Shown in pieces: positions 46,354 to 54,739 of a DNA stretch of 64,000 nt. How positions within the stretch are numbered: position 1 is the first letter of the stretch; the number at the start of each line of letters is the position of its first letter. The position numbers and the translations under genes are program-made. The notes below the pieces were generated by a model, which saw only the letters and a list, made by a program, of their open reading frames with translations, did not search any database and was not told the origin of the DNA. Source of the DNA: Granulicella sp. WH15 (GTDB lineage Bacteria; Acidobacteriota; Terriglobia; Terriglobales; Acidobacteriaceae); NCBI RefSeq assembly GCF_009914315.1, contig NZ_CP042596.1:2976001-3040000 (forward strand). Direction: 5' to 3'.

Positions 46354-46576
46354 CGGAATCTCCATTGCAAATAAGCTGGATTAGCAGCCGGGACTGGGCC
46401 GATTTGAATTCGAGAGAGGGCCTAACGGATAGGGCGCGAAACTGCGAGGGCCGGCATGAGTCGGCAACAACAACACAGTTTGGGCAGGACGCTCACAGAG
46501 CTAAAGTAGCCCTCCCCTCGTTGCCAAGTCAAGTAAAAGCAACATTGGAGCCGACTGGTCGAGTGGAAGACAACTC

Positions 46577-46806
46577 CAACAGGATAGAGGGCTGGATCGC
46601 CTACGCTTCACTCAGCCCGATCACTTCCCGGCCGCCGCCAGGATGGTTACCCGGCAGTCCAATGACTGTGATCCCAGTGAAGTGACGATCCGCCCGCCCT
46701 ATACCTCGATCTTCGGCGATTACATCAAGCAGGAACTCAGCTATGAGCCCGTCCCGAACTACTGGGTTCTGGATGGAGGAATAGGCCCATGGGAGTATCC
46801 CAACAG
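46577..46806 (+). pseudogene. Fragment of an S10 serine-carboxypeptidase-like gene
   Basis: About 75 in-frame codons read like the middle of an S10-family peptidase: QDRGLDRLRFTQPD, then PPYTSIFGDYIKQELSYEP and NYWVLDGGIGPWEY. In that family, (V)GRLDxRF, PYTxxxNDY and the downstream PWxY segment occur in this order. The body, the catalytic GxSYGG, Asp and His regions and any start are missing. It lies immediately left of the decayed tRNA-Glu copy, as expected for debris at an island edge. Confidence 0.4.
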
Positions 46807-46839
46807 TGGCCGGTCAGGCTTACGGTTTAGGACGATGCT

Positions 46840-46902
46840 TTTCACGGCAACGGCATGGGTTCGAATTCCGTCATGGACACCAATGCTTTCAACAACTGAC
46901 AA
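46840..46902 (+). repeat. Decayed copy of tRNA-Glu 3' half plus flank (possible att site)
   Basis: Ungapped alignment by eye to 38988-39050 gives 51 matches in 63 positions. It includes the anticodon 3' side TTTCACGGC, the T-loop GGGTTCGAAT, the CCA and 20 bp of flank (CTTTCAA, AACT, ACAA). No acceptor 5' arm is present, so it is not a working tRNA. It reads as a remnant or right attachment site of a segment integrated at tRNA-Glu. Confidence 0.7.
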
Positions 46903-46909
46903 AGGCATA

Positions 46910-46954
46910 AATATACCTGTCTCATCTAGCTGATCCTGATGAGACAGGCATATT
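46910..46954. terminator. Long stem-loop downstream of msrA
   Basis: CCTGTCTCAT (46916-46925) pairs perfectly with ATGAGACAGG (46939-46948). AAATAT/ATATTT extends the stem after one mismatch. It is placed to terminate the minus-strand msrBA transcript, 40 bp past the msrA stop. Confidence 0.55.
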
Positions 46955-46994
46955 TGTGCCAATCATTTGCCCTCCGGCATGGCGTCTATACCAT

Positions 46995-47501
46995 TCACGC
47001 GGCCCTGTGGGGGAGCTTCCAATCTGGCCGAATAAAGTGGCAGGTATAGCCGTTTGGAATACGCTCCAGGTAGTCCTGATGCTCCGGCTCCGCCTCCCAG
47101 AAAGGCCCGGCAGCCACTACTTCCGTCACCGCCTTACCCGGCCAAAGGCCCGAGGCATTGACGTCCGCGATCGTCTCCTCCGCCGTGCGCTTCTGTTCCT
47201 CATTCGTGTAGAAGATCGCAGAGCGATAGCTGGTTCCAAGATCATTTCCCTGCCGGTTCAGTGTCGTCGGGTCGTGAATCTGGAAGAAGAACTCGAGCAA
47301 CTTACGATAGCTTATCTGCTTCGGATCGAAGACGATCTCAATCGCTTCGGCATGAGTGCCATGGTTGCGATAAGTTGCATTTTCTACATCGCCACCGGCG
47401 TATCCGACTCGCGTGGAGATCACTCCGGGATACCGGCGCAAAAGATCCTGCATCCCCCAGAAGCAGCCACCAGCCAAGATTGCGGTCTCAAAAGAACTCA
47501 T
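46995..47501 (-). CDS. msrA: Peptide methionine-S-sulfoxide reductase MsrA
   Basis: A 168-residue cytosolic repair enzyme. The catalytic motif [11 protein letters not shown] is at the N terminus. [21 protein letters not shown] and [26 protein letters not shown] are family blocks. Reduction by thioredoxin is expected. It lies 4 bp downstream of msrB, so the two stereospecific reductases are cotranscribed (msrBA). Confidence 0.96.
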   Translation of the reverse strand: MSSFETAILAGGCFWGMQDLLRRYPGVISTRVGYAGGDVENATYRNHGTHAEAIEIVFDPKQISYRKLLEFFFQIHDPTTLNRQGNDLGTSYRSAIFYTNEEQKRTAEETIADVNASGLWPGKAVTEVVAAGPFWEAEPEHQDYLERIPNGYTCHFIRPDWKLPHRAA

Positions 47502-47505
47502 TGTG

Positions 47506-47958
47506 TTACTCCTCCTTCGGATCGAATAATTTCAAATAATCGCCGTAGCCTTCGCTTTCAAGCTCGTCCACGGGAATAAACCGCAGCGAAGCGGAGTTGA
47601 TGCAGTATCGAAGACCACCTGCTTCCTGCGGGCCGTCGTCGAATACATGCCCAAGATGACTGTCACCGTGGCTCGAACGCACCTCAGTCCGGGCCATGCC
47701 GTAACTGTTATCAGGCCGCTGCTCCACATTGTCGCCCTCGACCGGCTTGGTAAAGCTAGGCCATCCACAATCGCTGTCAAACTTGTCGAGCGAAGAAAAG
47801 AGCGGCTCACCAGAGACCACGTCTACATAGAGACCAGGTTCGCTATAGTCCCAATAGGCATTATCGAATGGCCGTTCCGTTCCACTCTGCTGTGTGACCT
47901 GAAACTGTTCGGGAGACAGTCGAGCAATTGCATCTGGGTCCTTGGTGTAATTTGGCAT
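47506..47958 (-). CDS. msrB: Peptide methionine-R-sulfoxide reductase MsrB
   Basis: A 150-residue enzyme that reduces methionine-R-sulfoxide. [17 protein letters not shown] and the catalytic [13 protein letters not shown] are intact. The two CxxC zinc pairs of many MsrBs are missing ([15 protein letters not shown] replaces the first), so it belongs to the zinc-free type with a resolving Cys in DCGWPSF. ATG 47958 is chosen because the MsrB fold begins there and GGCGGA precedes it; the open frame extends 56 codons upstream without homology. Confidence 0.94.
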   Translation of the reverse strand: MPNYTKDPDAIARLSPEQFQVTQQSGTERPFDNAYWDYSEPGLYVDVVSGEPLFSSLDKFDSDCGWPSFTKPVEGDNVEQRPDNSYGMARTEVRSSHGDSHLGHVFDDGPQEAGGLRYCINSASLRFIPVDELESEGYGDYLKLFDPKEE

Positions 47959-48237
47959 TTTTTCCGCCGATCTTGAGCTAATTCCATTAGCTGTTGATTT
48001 GATCTTTCCGACGACAAAGCAGATGCAGCTTTGTTCAGGAAAAATGCTTATTGCTTGTTCAGCCCAGGTTCGAGGGCGAGCGAAATCGCCTACCTTCCCC
48101 ACGATCCAGCAAGCTAAGTGATGCATCTGGCAGGTTCTTGAGCGGCTGCAACTCCGACCTGGGATAACCCAATCTGGCTGATCCCACTATACCGCCAAGT
48201 TCGTAATACGATCCGTGAAGACTCGTAGATATCCCAG

Positions 48238-48259
48238 CGGAACTTCATGAAGTTCCGCG
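48238..48259. promoter_or_regulatory. Perfect 22-bp palindrome between msrB and ku
   Basis: Half-site GCGGAACTTC, central AT, then its exact complement. It is located in the divergent msrB/ku interval, about 108 bp before the ku start and 280 bp before msrB. Candidate operator or hairpin; the GAAC/GTTC halves are 8 bp apart, unlike the 4-bp spacing of Gram-positive-type LexA boxes. Confidence 0.5.
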
Positions 48260-48367
48260 CCGGAAACCAACCCATGTCGACCTTGTGGAAAGGCTCCGTA
48301 TCGGATCGCTGCGAAACCGAAAATCGACTAAGTGCATCGTACTAAATTGCTTATTTCGGAGGACAAC

Positions 48368-49204
48368 ATGGCAAGGCCAACCTGGTCAGGGCAAATCCAG
48401 ATTTCTCTAGTGTCGATTGGAGTCAAAATTTTTCCCGCAAGCAACTCCGCCCGCCAGGTGGAGTTCCACCAGATTGACCGAAAGACTGGCAAGCGGGTCC
48501 ACCATCAGAACGTTGCCGAAGGCGAGTCGGTCGAACAGAAGGACGTTATCAAAGGCTTCGAGTACGCCAAGGGAATGTATGTTCAGATCGAACCGGATGA
48601 GCTGAAGCGACTTCGCATTCCGACAGCGACCGTCATGGAGATCAGGCAATTCGTGAAGGCCGAAGAGATATCGCGGGAGCTGATCGACAGACCATATTTT
48701 GTTGCCCCCAAAGATGAGGCACAGGCTAAAGCGCTCGCTATCATGCGCAAGGGACTCGCTCAGACCGGCACCATGGGAATCGGCGAGATCGCCTTCAGCG
48801 GCCGCGAGCACCTTGTCGCTATCGCCGCGCCTCTTGACCCGAAACAAGGTGGGTTGATGCTATACACCTTGCGATACAAAGAAGAGCTGCGAGATCCTCA
48901 GTCAGCTGTCGGCAGTGTCAAGGACACCGCTATAGATTCCAAAGAACTGTCGCTGGCAAAACAACTGATCAGCAGCGGCACCTCGACGTTCGATCATGCA
49001 GCCTACAAAAATGACTATGAGAGTGCCGTCCGAAAACTGGTAGATGCAAAGCGTAAGAACAAGCCGTTGCCGGTCGAAGAGCCGAAGCAAAGATCAGGCA
49101 AGGTCATCAACCTCATGGACGCCCTTCGCCAGAGTCTGGCGAAGAAGAAGACCTCTTCCACTTCATCGCAGAAAGGCTCCGCCCGTCGTGGAAAGGCTGC
49201 TTGA
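48368..49204 (+). CDS. ku: Non-homologous end-joining protein Ku
   Basis: A 278-residue bacterial Ku that forms a homodimeric ring on DNA ends and recruits LigD. The N-terminal ARPTWSGQIQISLVSIGVKI, the VHHQNV region, VIKGFEYAKGMYVQIEPDEL and LYTLRYKEEL are family blocks. The C terminus ends in a basic Lys/Ser/Arg tail (SLAKKKTSSTSSQKGSARR) that likely binds DNA. ATG 48368 follows GGAGG by 5-6 bp. ligD follows after 60 bp. Confidence 0.95.
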   Translation: MARPTWSGQIQISLVSIGVKIFPASNSARQVEFHQIDRKTGKRVHHQNVAEGESVEQKDVIKGFEYAKGMYVQIEPDELKRLRIPTATVMEIRQFVKAEEISRELIDRPYFVAPKDEAQAKALAIMRKGLAQTGTMGIGEIAFSGREHLVAIAAPLDPKQGGLMLYTLRYKEELRDPQSAVGSVKDTAIDSKELSLAKQLISSGTSTFDHAAYKNDYESAVRKLVDAKRKNKPLPVEEPKQRSGKVINLMDALRQSLAKKKTSSTSSQKGSARRGKAA

Positions 49205-49264
49205 TGACTACCATCAGCGGTATGCTTTGCCTGGTCTCCAACGGAGTGGCTCGATGGGGGGACA

Positions 49265-51940
49265 ATGAAGACACACCGAAAGCAGGCACCATCCGATGCG
49301 GTTGAGGAACAACTTGAGCGCTATCGTTCCATGCGCGACTTCTCCATCACATCCGAGCCAAGCGGCAGGCAAAAAGGTGCCGCTCCCAAGCAGGGTCAGT
49401 TCCCCTTCGTTGTTCAGAAACACTCCGCGACGCGGCTTCACTACGACTTTCGACTTGGCTGGAACGGGGTTCTAAAAAGCTGGGCTGTCGCTAAAGGCCC
49501 GAGTTATGTCCCCAGCGAGAGACGTCTTGCAGTCGAGGTCGAAGATCATCCCATGGCGTACGGCGGCTTCGAGGGCATTATTCCAAAGGGCCAATATGGC
49601 GGAGGCACCGTCATGATCTGGGATCAGGGAACCTGGGAACCACAGGCCGGCCACACCGACGTGGCTGAAGGATTGCGTAAGGGATCGCTCAAGTTCGTCA
49701 TGCACGGCAAAAAAATGCGCGGCAAATGGGCACTCGTTCGCATGGAAGGAAAGGCTGGCGGCGAACGAAAGCCAAACTGGCTTCTGATCAAGGAACATGA
49801 TGAGTTCGAGAAGACTGCGGATGACGAGCCCATCACTGAAGAGATGCCGAACAGCGTCGTCACCGGGCGTAGCTTAGAACAGATTGCCGAACATGAAGAC
49901 CATGTCTGGGACTCCAGCAAGACTGCGGATGGCAACGCCTGGTACAGGCAGGAGCCGACAAATAGCAATGGAGCGAAGAAGAAGAGAGCCGCAAGCCCGC
50001 TTCCCTCGCTCGCGAAAATTCCTGATGAGAAATTGCCCGGATTCATGGAGCCTCAACTCGCGTCTTCGACGGCCACACCTCCCAGGGGACCTGGCTGGCT
50101 GCATGAGCTAAAGCTCGACGGCTACCGCATCCAGGCTCGAAAAGAAGGTAAGAAAGTTCAGCTCCTGACCCGCAACGGTCTCGACTGGACGCACCGCATG
50201 AAGACCATTGCCGAACAAATTGCGGCTCTTCCAGTAGAACTGGCCATCCTTGATGGAGAGGTAGTCGTGCTCTCCGAGGACGGCACGACGAGCTTTGCGA
50301 ACCTGCAAGCTTCCTTTCAGGAAGGCGTCAAGCACCCACTTACCTACTTTGTATTCGACCTGCTTCATCTCAACGGACACAATCTTCGCCCGCGGCCGCT
50401 GAAGGAGAGAAAAGAACTACTCTTGAGCATCGTTCAGGATGCGGGCGAGTTCATCCGCTTCAGCGAACACCTGGAGGCTGATGGAATGGAGTTATTCCAT
50501 CATGCTTGTGAGCTTCATGCCGAAGGCATCGTATCGAAATCAGCGTCGTCTGCCTATGTCTCTGGACGATCCTCAAGCTGGCTGAAGTCGAAGTGTATCC
50601 ACGAACAGGAGTTCGTGATCGGCGGCTACACACTCCTCTCGAATGGAGGTCTTGGCGTGGGTGCATTGCTGCTCGGCTACTATCGGGATGGCGCACTGAT
50701 CTATGCAGGCCGGACAGGCACAGGCTTTACGCAAAAGACCCATCAGGCACTGCGATCGCAGCTCGATGAGCGCAAACAGGAGAAGAGTCCCTTTCATGGT
50801 CAGCTACCTGCCGACGCGCGGCGCGGTGCGATCTGGGTGAAGCCCGAATTGGTAGCCCAGGTAACCTTCGCTACCTGGACCGCCGATAACCTGGTTAGGC
50901 AAGCCGCGTTCCAAGGCATTCGGGAAGATAAACCCGCAATTGAGGTACGGAAGGAAGATAGTGCGGTTTCCAAACCCCGAGCTACAAAACCCACGAAGAG
51001 CAAAACGCCAGCATCATTCCCTGCTCCAGTAGAGACGGCTCTATCGAAGAAAAACGTTCCCCCGGTATCGCCCATTACATTTACCAATCCAGATAAGATT
51101 CTCGACGCGGAAACAAATCTGACCAAAAGTAAGTTGGCGGAGTACTACTGGGAGATCGCTCCCTTCATCCTGCCTCACATCGCGAACCGGCCGTTGTCCT
51201 TAGTGCGTTGCCCCGATGGGACCGGCCATAACTGCTTCTTTCAGAAGCATGGGAACAAGACAGTGTCAGCAGCAGTCGATACCGTCTCCGTTCCCGATAA
51301 GAAGACCGGGAAACCAGAAGCCTACATTACTCTGTCAACGCGAGAGGCCGTTGCAGAGCTTGCGCAGATGGGCGTTCTCGAAGTGCACCCCTGGGGATCG
51401 TGCAATGAAGATCTTGAGCACCCCGATCGCATCATCTTCGATTTAGATCCTGACATCGCCATCTCCTGGCAGACTCTCGCGTCTACCGCTCTAGAGATCA
51501 GGAAGCAGCTAAAGACTTTGGGCCTTGTCAGCTTCCTGAAAACAACGGGAGGCAAGGGCCTGCATGTTGTAGTTCCCATACAGCCGACACGCGAGTGGAT
51601 GGATGTCAAAGAGTTCTCGCACCAGTTTGTACTGGCGATGGAACAACAGAATCCAGATCTTTATCTAACAAAGATGAGTAAGGCAGCCCGCAAGAACAAG
51701 ATTTATCTGGATTATCTTCGTAACGAACGAGGGGCGACAGCAGTCGCACCTTTTTCGCCCCGAGCGCGATCCGGTATGAACGTATCTTTGCCCTTAGACT
51801 GGTCCGAACTGAAACAGGATGAATATCCGGTCTGTCGTGTTGCCGACTTCGGAAAGTGGAGGAAACGGCTTAAATCGGATCCATGGAAGGATTTCTTCCA
51901 GGCACAGCAGGAACTCTCTTTTACCGTAGCGCGACAATAG
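49265..51940 (+). CDS. ligD: ATP-dependent DNA ligase LigD (PE-Lig-Pol)
   Basis: An 891-residue three-domain NHEJ enzyme. Residues about 40-190 are the 3'-phosphoesterase. Its residues H53, H59, D61, R63, H95 and Y99 line up at a constant offset with the known active site of Pseudomonas LigD. Residues about 235-545 are the ATP-dependent ligase with nucleophile K283 in ELKLDGYRIQ. Residues about 600-885 are the primase-polymerase, with FDLDPD (D726, D728) and TTGGKGLHVVVP. All active sites look intact. The domain order PE-Lig-Pol is as in Pseudomonas, unlike Mycobacterium (Pol-PE-Lig). Its partner is Ku just upstream. Confidence 0.96.
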   Translation: MKTHRKQAPSDAVEEQLERYRSMRDFSITSEPSGRQKGAAPKQGQFPFVVQKHSATRLHYDFRLGWNGVLKSWAVAKGPSYVPSERRLAVEVEDHPMAYGGFEGIIPKGQYGGGTVMIWDQGTWEPQAGHTDVAEGLRKGSLKFVMHGKKMRGKWALVRMEGKAGGERKPNWLLIKEHDEFEKTADDEPITEEMPNSVVTGRSLEQIAEHEDHVWDSSKTADGNAWYRQEPTNSNGAKKKRAASPLPSLAKIPDEKLPGFMEPQLASSTATPPRGPGWLHELKLDGYRIQARKEGKKVQLLTRNGLDWTHRMKTIAEQIAALPVELAILDGEVVVLSEDGTTSFANLQASFQEGVKHPLTYFVFDLLHLNGHNLRPRPLKERKELLLSIVQDAGEFIRFSEHLEADGMELFHHACELHAEGIVSKSASSAYVSGRSSSWLKSKCIHEQEFVIGGYTLLSNGGLGVGALLLGYYRDGALIYAGRTGTGFTQKTHQALRSQLDERKQEKSPFHGQLPADARRGAIWVKPELVAQVTFATWTADNLVRQAAFQGIREDKPAIEVRKEDSAVSKPRATKPTKSKTPASFPAPVETALSKKNVPPVSPITFTNPDKILDAETNLTKSKLAEYYWEIAPFILPHIANRPLSLVRCPDGTGHNCFFQKHGNKTVSAAVDTVSVPDKKTGKPEAYITLSTREAVAELAQMGVLEVHPWGSCNEDLEHPDRIIFDLDPDIAISWQTLASTALEIRKQLKTLGLVSFLKTTGGKGLHVVVPIQPTREWMDVKEFSHQFVLAMEQQNPDLYLTKMSKAARKNKIYLDYLRNERGATAVAPFSPRARSGMNVSLPLDWSELKQDEYPVCRVADFGKWRKRLKSDPWKDFFQAQQELSFTVARQ

Positions 51941-52043
51941 CGATGCGATAAGAAGGTATCCAGTATGGCTTGCATCGAACCTTGATAGCCCTCAGCGTAG
52001 CAACGAAGATATCGAGGATCTAGATAGCAAGGAAGGAATTGCA

Positions 52044-52553
52044 ATGTCTCAGAGCCACGTTCAGGAACACATTGATCTCATCGCCAAACACGAACAGGAT
52101 TTCCTGTCACGGAGAACCCGCGCCGAAAAACTGAGTGATGAAGTCGCCGGATTCGCCGGGAGCCTGGCATTCGTTGGCCTCCACTTGGTGATCTTTGCGG
52201 CATGGATCACTCTGAACAGCCTCAAGATTACCCAACTACATCACTTCGATCCGCCGCCCTACTCTCTTCTCAGCACCATCGTGGCGCTGGAGGCGCTTCT
52301 TCTGGCAAGCTTCATCCTCATTCGGCAATCGCGCATAGGACGGCGCGGGGACGAAAGAGATCATCTGATGTTACAGATTCTTCTTCTGAGCGAGAGGGAG
52401 ATCACCGCGGTCCTCGAAATGAGCAGGCAGTTGGCGAAACAGGCGGGTCTCGGAAGGGTGGCCGACCAACCCGAGATCAAAGAGCTCAGTGAGCAGACGT
52501 CCATCGAAGACATGGCAAAAAACATCCAGGAAAATATCCAGGCTGCGGAATAA
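52044..52553 (+). CDS. DUF1003 membrane protein
   Basis: A 169-residue protein with two membrane helices (GFAGSLAFVGLHLVIFAAWI and STIVALEALLLASFILI). They are followed by the DUF1003 stretch IRQSRIGRRGDERDHLMLQIL and a cytosolic helical tail (EITAVLEMSRQLAKQ). The function of the family is unknown. It is 103 bp after ligD and in the same direction. Confidence 0.88.
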   Translation: MSQSHVQEHIDLIAKHEQDFLSRRTRAEKLSDEVAGFAGSLAFVGLHLVIFAAWITLNSLKITQLHHFDPPPYSLLSTIVALEALLLASFILIRQSRIGRRGDERDHLMLQILLLSEREITAVLEMSRQLAKQAGLGRVADQPEIKELSEQTSIEDMAKNIQENIQAAE

Positions 52554-52567
52554 CCATGCGTCCTGCA

Positions 52568-52616
52568 CATGCAGAGTGGCGGGACCTGAGTATTATGCGG
52601 TAGCCTGCTCTGCATG
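52568..52616 (+). promoter_or_regulatory. Inverted repeat whose right arm contains a start codon
   Basis: CATGCAGAG (52568-52576) is complementary to CTCTGCATG (52608-52616); the last three bases are the ATG of the glutaminase-family gene. The arms are 31 bp apart. No Shine-Dalgarno is seen before that ATG. Confidence 0.4.
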
Positions 52617-54656
52617 GCTCTGAAGACTCTTGCTCTGGCTGTTCTGATTCTCACCTCTCCATTCGCAACAGCTCAAAACGAGCGCAACCCCGCTTCGCCT
52701 CTCATCGCCTTTGACCCCTACTTCAGCGTCTGGTCGATGGCAGACAATCTTACCGACCAGAATACGAAGCACTGGACCGGTGCCGAGATGCCGATGCATG
52801 GTTTCGCCCGGATTGATGGCATATCATATCGCTGGATGGGCCGCAATCCCAGCATGACTCCAGCTATGAAGCAGACAGGGCTACATGTCACGCCGACGCG
52901 GACGGAGTACACGTTTGAGTCGGCGGGAGTCCGGCTGCAGGCGACGTTTCTCTCCCCCGGAATCCCTACGGATCTTGACCTGCTCTCGCAGCCAGTGACC
53001 TATCTCACCTGGAGAGCCACCGCAACCGACGGGAAACCACACACCATTGAACTTTATCTGGGGATTGATGCACGCATCGCCGTGGATACCTCCGATCAGC
53101 AGGTAACGTGGCGCCGCGGCAGGGCCGGTAATCTGGAAATCCTGAGCGTTGGTTCCCTGGAGCAGAGAGCACTCGTCCGGGCCGGAGACAATCTTCGCGC
53201 CGACTGGGGCTACTTCCATCTTGTCGTACCGGCTGACTCACAGGCGATGACTTCCACCGCTGCCAACTCACAGGCCGAATTTCTCAAGACCGGCGGAATC
53301 CCGCACGACGACGATCTCGATCAGCCTCGGCAGGCCAATCGTGCCCCGCTGCTGGCCGTGGCAGAGACGCTGCAGGTGAGCGCATCGCAAACCGTCGAGC
53401 GGCATGTCGGTCTCGCGTTCACGCAGCCTTTTGCAATCGAATATCTGAACCGCCGTCTTAAGCCCTACTGGGCTCGCAACGGAAAACCGGTGCAAGCCAT
53501 GCTCATCGAAGCGATGCAAGGGTATGCCTCGGCTGTATCAAAGTCCGAGGCATACGATAAACAGCTAACCGCGAAGCTCATAAAAGATGGTGGACCGGTC
53601 TATGCACGGCTCGCGACGCTTGCCTTCCGGCAGACACTGGCTGCCAATGGCCTGGCTGCCGATATGGATGGATCTCCGCTGCAGTTTCCTAAAGAGAACT
53701 TTTCTAATGGCTGCATCGCGACCGTCGATGTGCTTTATCCTTCCTCGCCGTTCTTTCTCTACTTCAACCCGGCCCTGCTGGAGGCGCAGCTAAAGCCTGT
53801 GATGGAGTACGCCTCTCTCCCAAGGTGGAGGTTCCCTTTTGCGCCGCACGACTTAGGAACTTATCCACTGGCTAACGGCCAGGTTTACGGCGGCGGAGAG
53901 ATGACTGAAGAGGACCAGATGCCTGTGGAAGAAAGCGGCAACATGCTGCTGATGATCGCAGCAATGGGCAGGGCTCAGGGCGACTGGCACTTCGCGAAGC
54001 AGTACTGGCCGCTGCTGGTCAAGTGGGCAGCCTATTTGAAAGATAAAGGTCTTGATCCGGAAAACCAGCTCTCCACCGATGATTTTGCCGGCCACCTCGC
54101 ACACAATGCGAACCTCTCCATCAAAGCGATTGATGCGCTCGGAGCCTTTGCCGAAATAGCAAAGGGAGTTGGCGATGACAAGCTGGCCAGAGAATACACA
54201 GCTCTGTCTCAGGACATGGCTAAGAAGTGGATTGACCTGGCAAAGGAAGGCGACCACTACAAACTGGCATTCGATTCTGCAAACACCTGGAGCCAAAAGT
54301 ACAACCTGGTGTGGGACGACCTGCTCGAACTGAGGCTCTTTCCTGCATCCGTGAAGAACGCCGAGTTGGCGTACTACAAGACAAAGCTCAACCAGTACGG
54401 CCTTCCGCTCGACAGTCGAAGAGATTACACGAAGCTCGACTGGGAGCTGTGGACGGCAACGTTGGCCGACGAGGATGCTACCTTCCGCATGCTGGTCGTC
54501 CCGCTGGGAAGGTGGCTGGATGAAACCCCAACCCGTGTCCCACTTACCGATTGGTACGACACAAAGACCGGCAAACAGGAGGGCTTTCAAGCACGATCCG
54601 TCGTAGGAGGCATCTTCATCCGATCGCTGCGGCAGTCAGGGCTTGGCCCCAAGTAG
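52614..54656 (+). CDS. Secreted glutaminase-family protein (DUF4965/DUF1793 type)
   Basis: A 680-residue exported protein of the family that includes fungal glutaminase GtaA. A signal peptide (KTLALAVLILTSPFATAQ) is followed by an N-terminal beta-sandwich (PLIAFDPYFSVWSMADNL, PMHGFARIDGISYRWMG). Then comes an (alpha/alpha)6-barrel-like domain (CIATVDVLYPSSPFFLYFNP, HDLGTYPLANGQVYGGGEM, EESGNMLLMIAAMGRA). ARSVVGGIFIRSL closes it. A few family members deamidate glutamine; many may be glycosidases. The substrate here is unknown. Convergent with the eCIS locus. Confidence 0.88.
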   Translation: MALKTLALAVLILTSPFATAQNERNPASPLIAFDPYFSVWSMADNLTDQNTKHWTGAEMPMHGFARIDGISYRWMGRNPSMTPAMKQTGLHVTPTRTEYTFESAGVRLQATFLSPGIPTDLDLLSQPVTYLTWRATATDGKPHTIELYLGIDARIAVDTSDQQVTWRRGRAGNLEILSVGSLEQRALVRAGDNLRADWGYFHLVVPADSQAMTSTAANSQAEFLKTGGIPHDDDLDQPRQANRAPLLAVAETLQVSASQTVERHVGLAFTQPFAIEYLNRRLKPYWARNGKPVQAMLIEAMQGYASAVSKSEAYDKQLTAKLIKDGGPVYARLATLAFRQTLAANGLAADMDGSPLQFPKENFSNGCIATVDVLYPSSPFFLYFNPALLEAQLKPVMEYASLPRWRFPFAPHDLGTYPLANGQVYGGGEMTEEDQMPVEESGNMLLMIAAMGRAQGDWHFAKQYWPLLVKWAAYLKDKGLDPENQLSTDDFAGHLAHNANLSIKAIDALGAFAEIAKGVGDDKLAREYTALSQDMAKKWIDLAKEGDHYKLAFDSANTWSQKYNLVWDDLLELRLFPASVKNAELAYYKTKLNQYGLPLDSRRDYTKLDWELWTATLADEDATFRMLVVPLGRWLDETPTRVPLTDWYDTKTGKQEGFQARSVVGGIFIRSLRQSGLGPK

Positions 54657-54739
54657 TGAGCTAGCCTCTCTTCGACAAGGCTAGAGCGTCATGAAAGCTG
54701 ACGAATAAGATGAGCGAGCGGAAGCCGAACCCCCATCAA

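Noticed and set aside
46826..46884. Second functional tRNA gene
   Set aside because: Only the 3' half is preserved; the acceptor 5' arm and D-arm do not pair.
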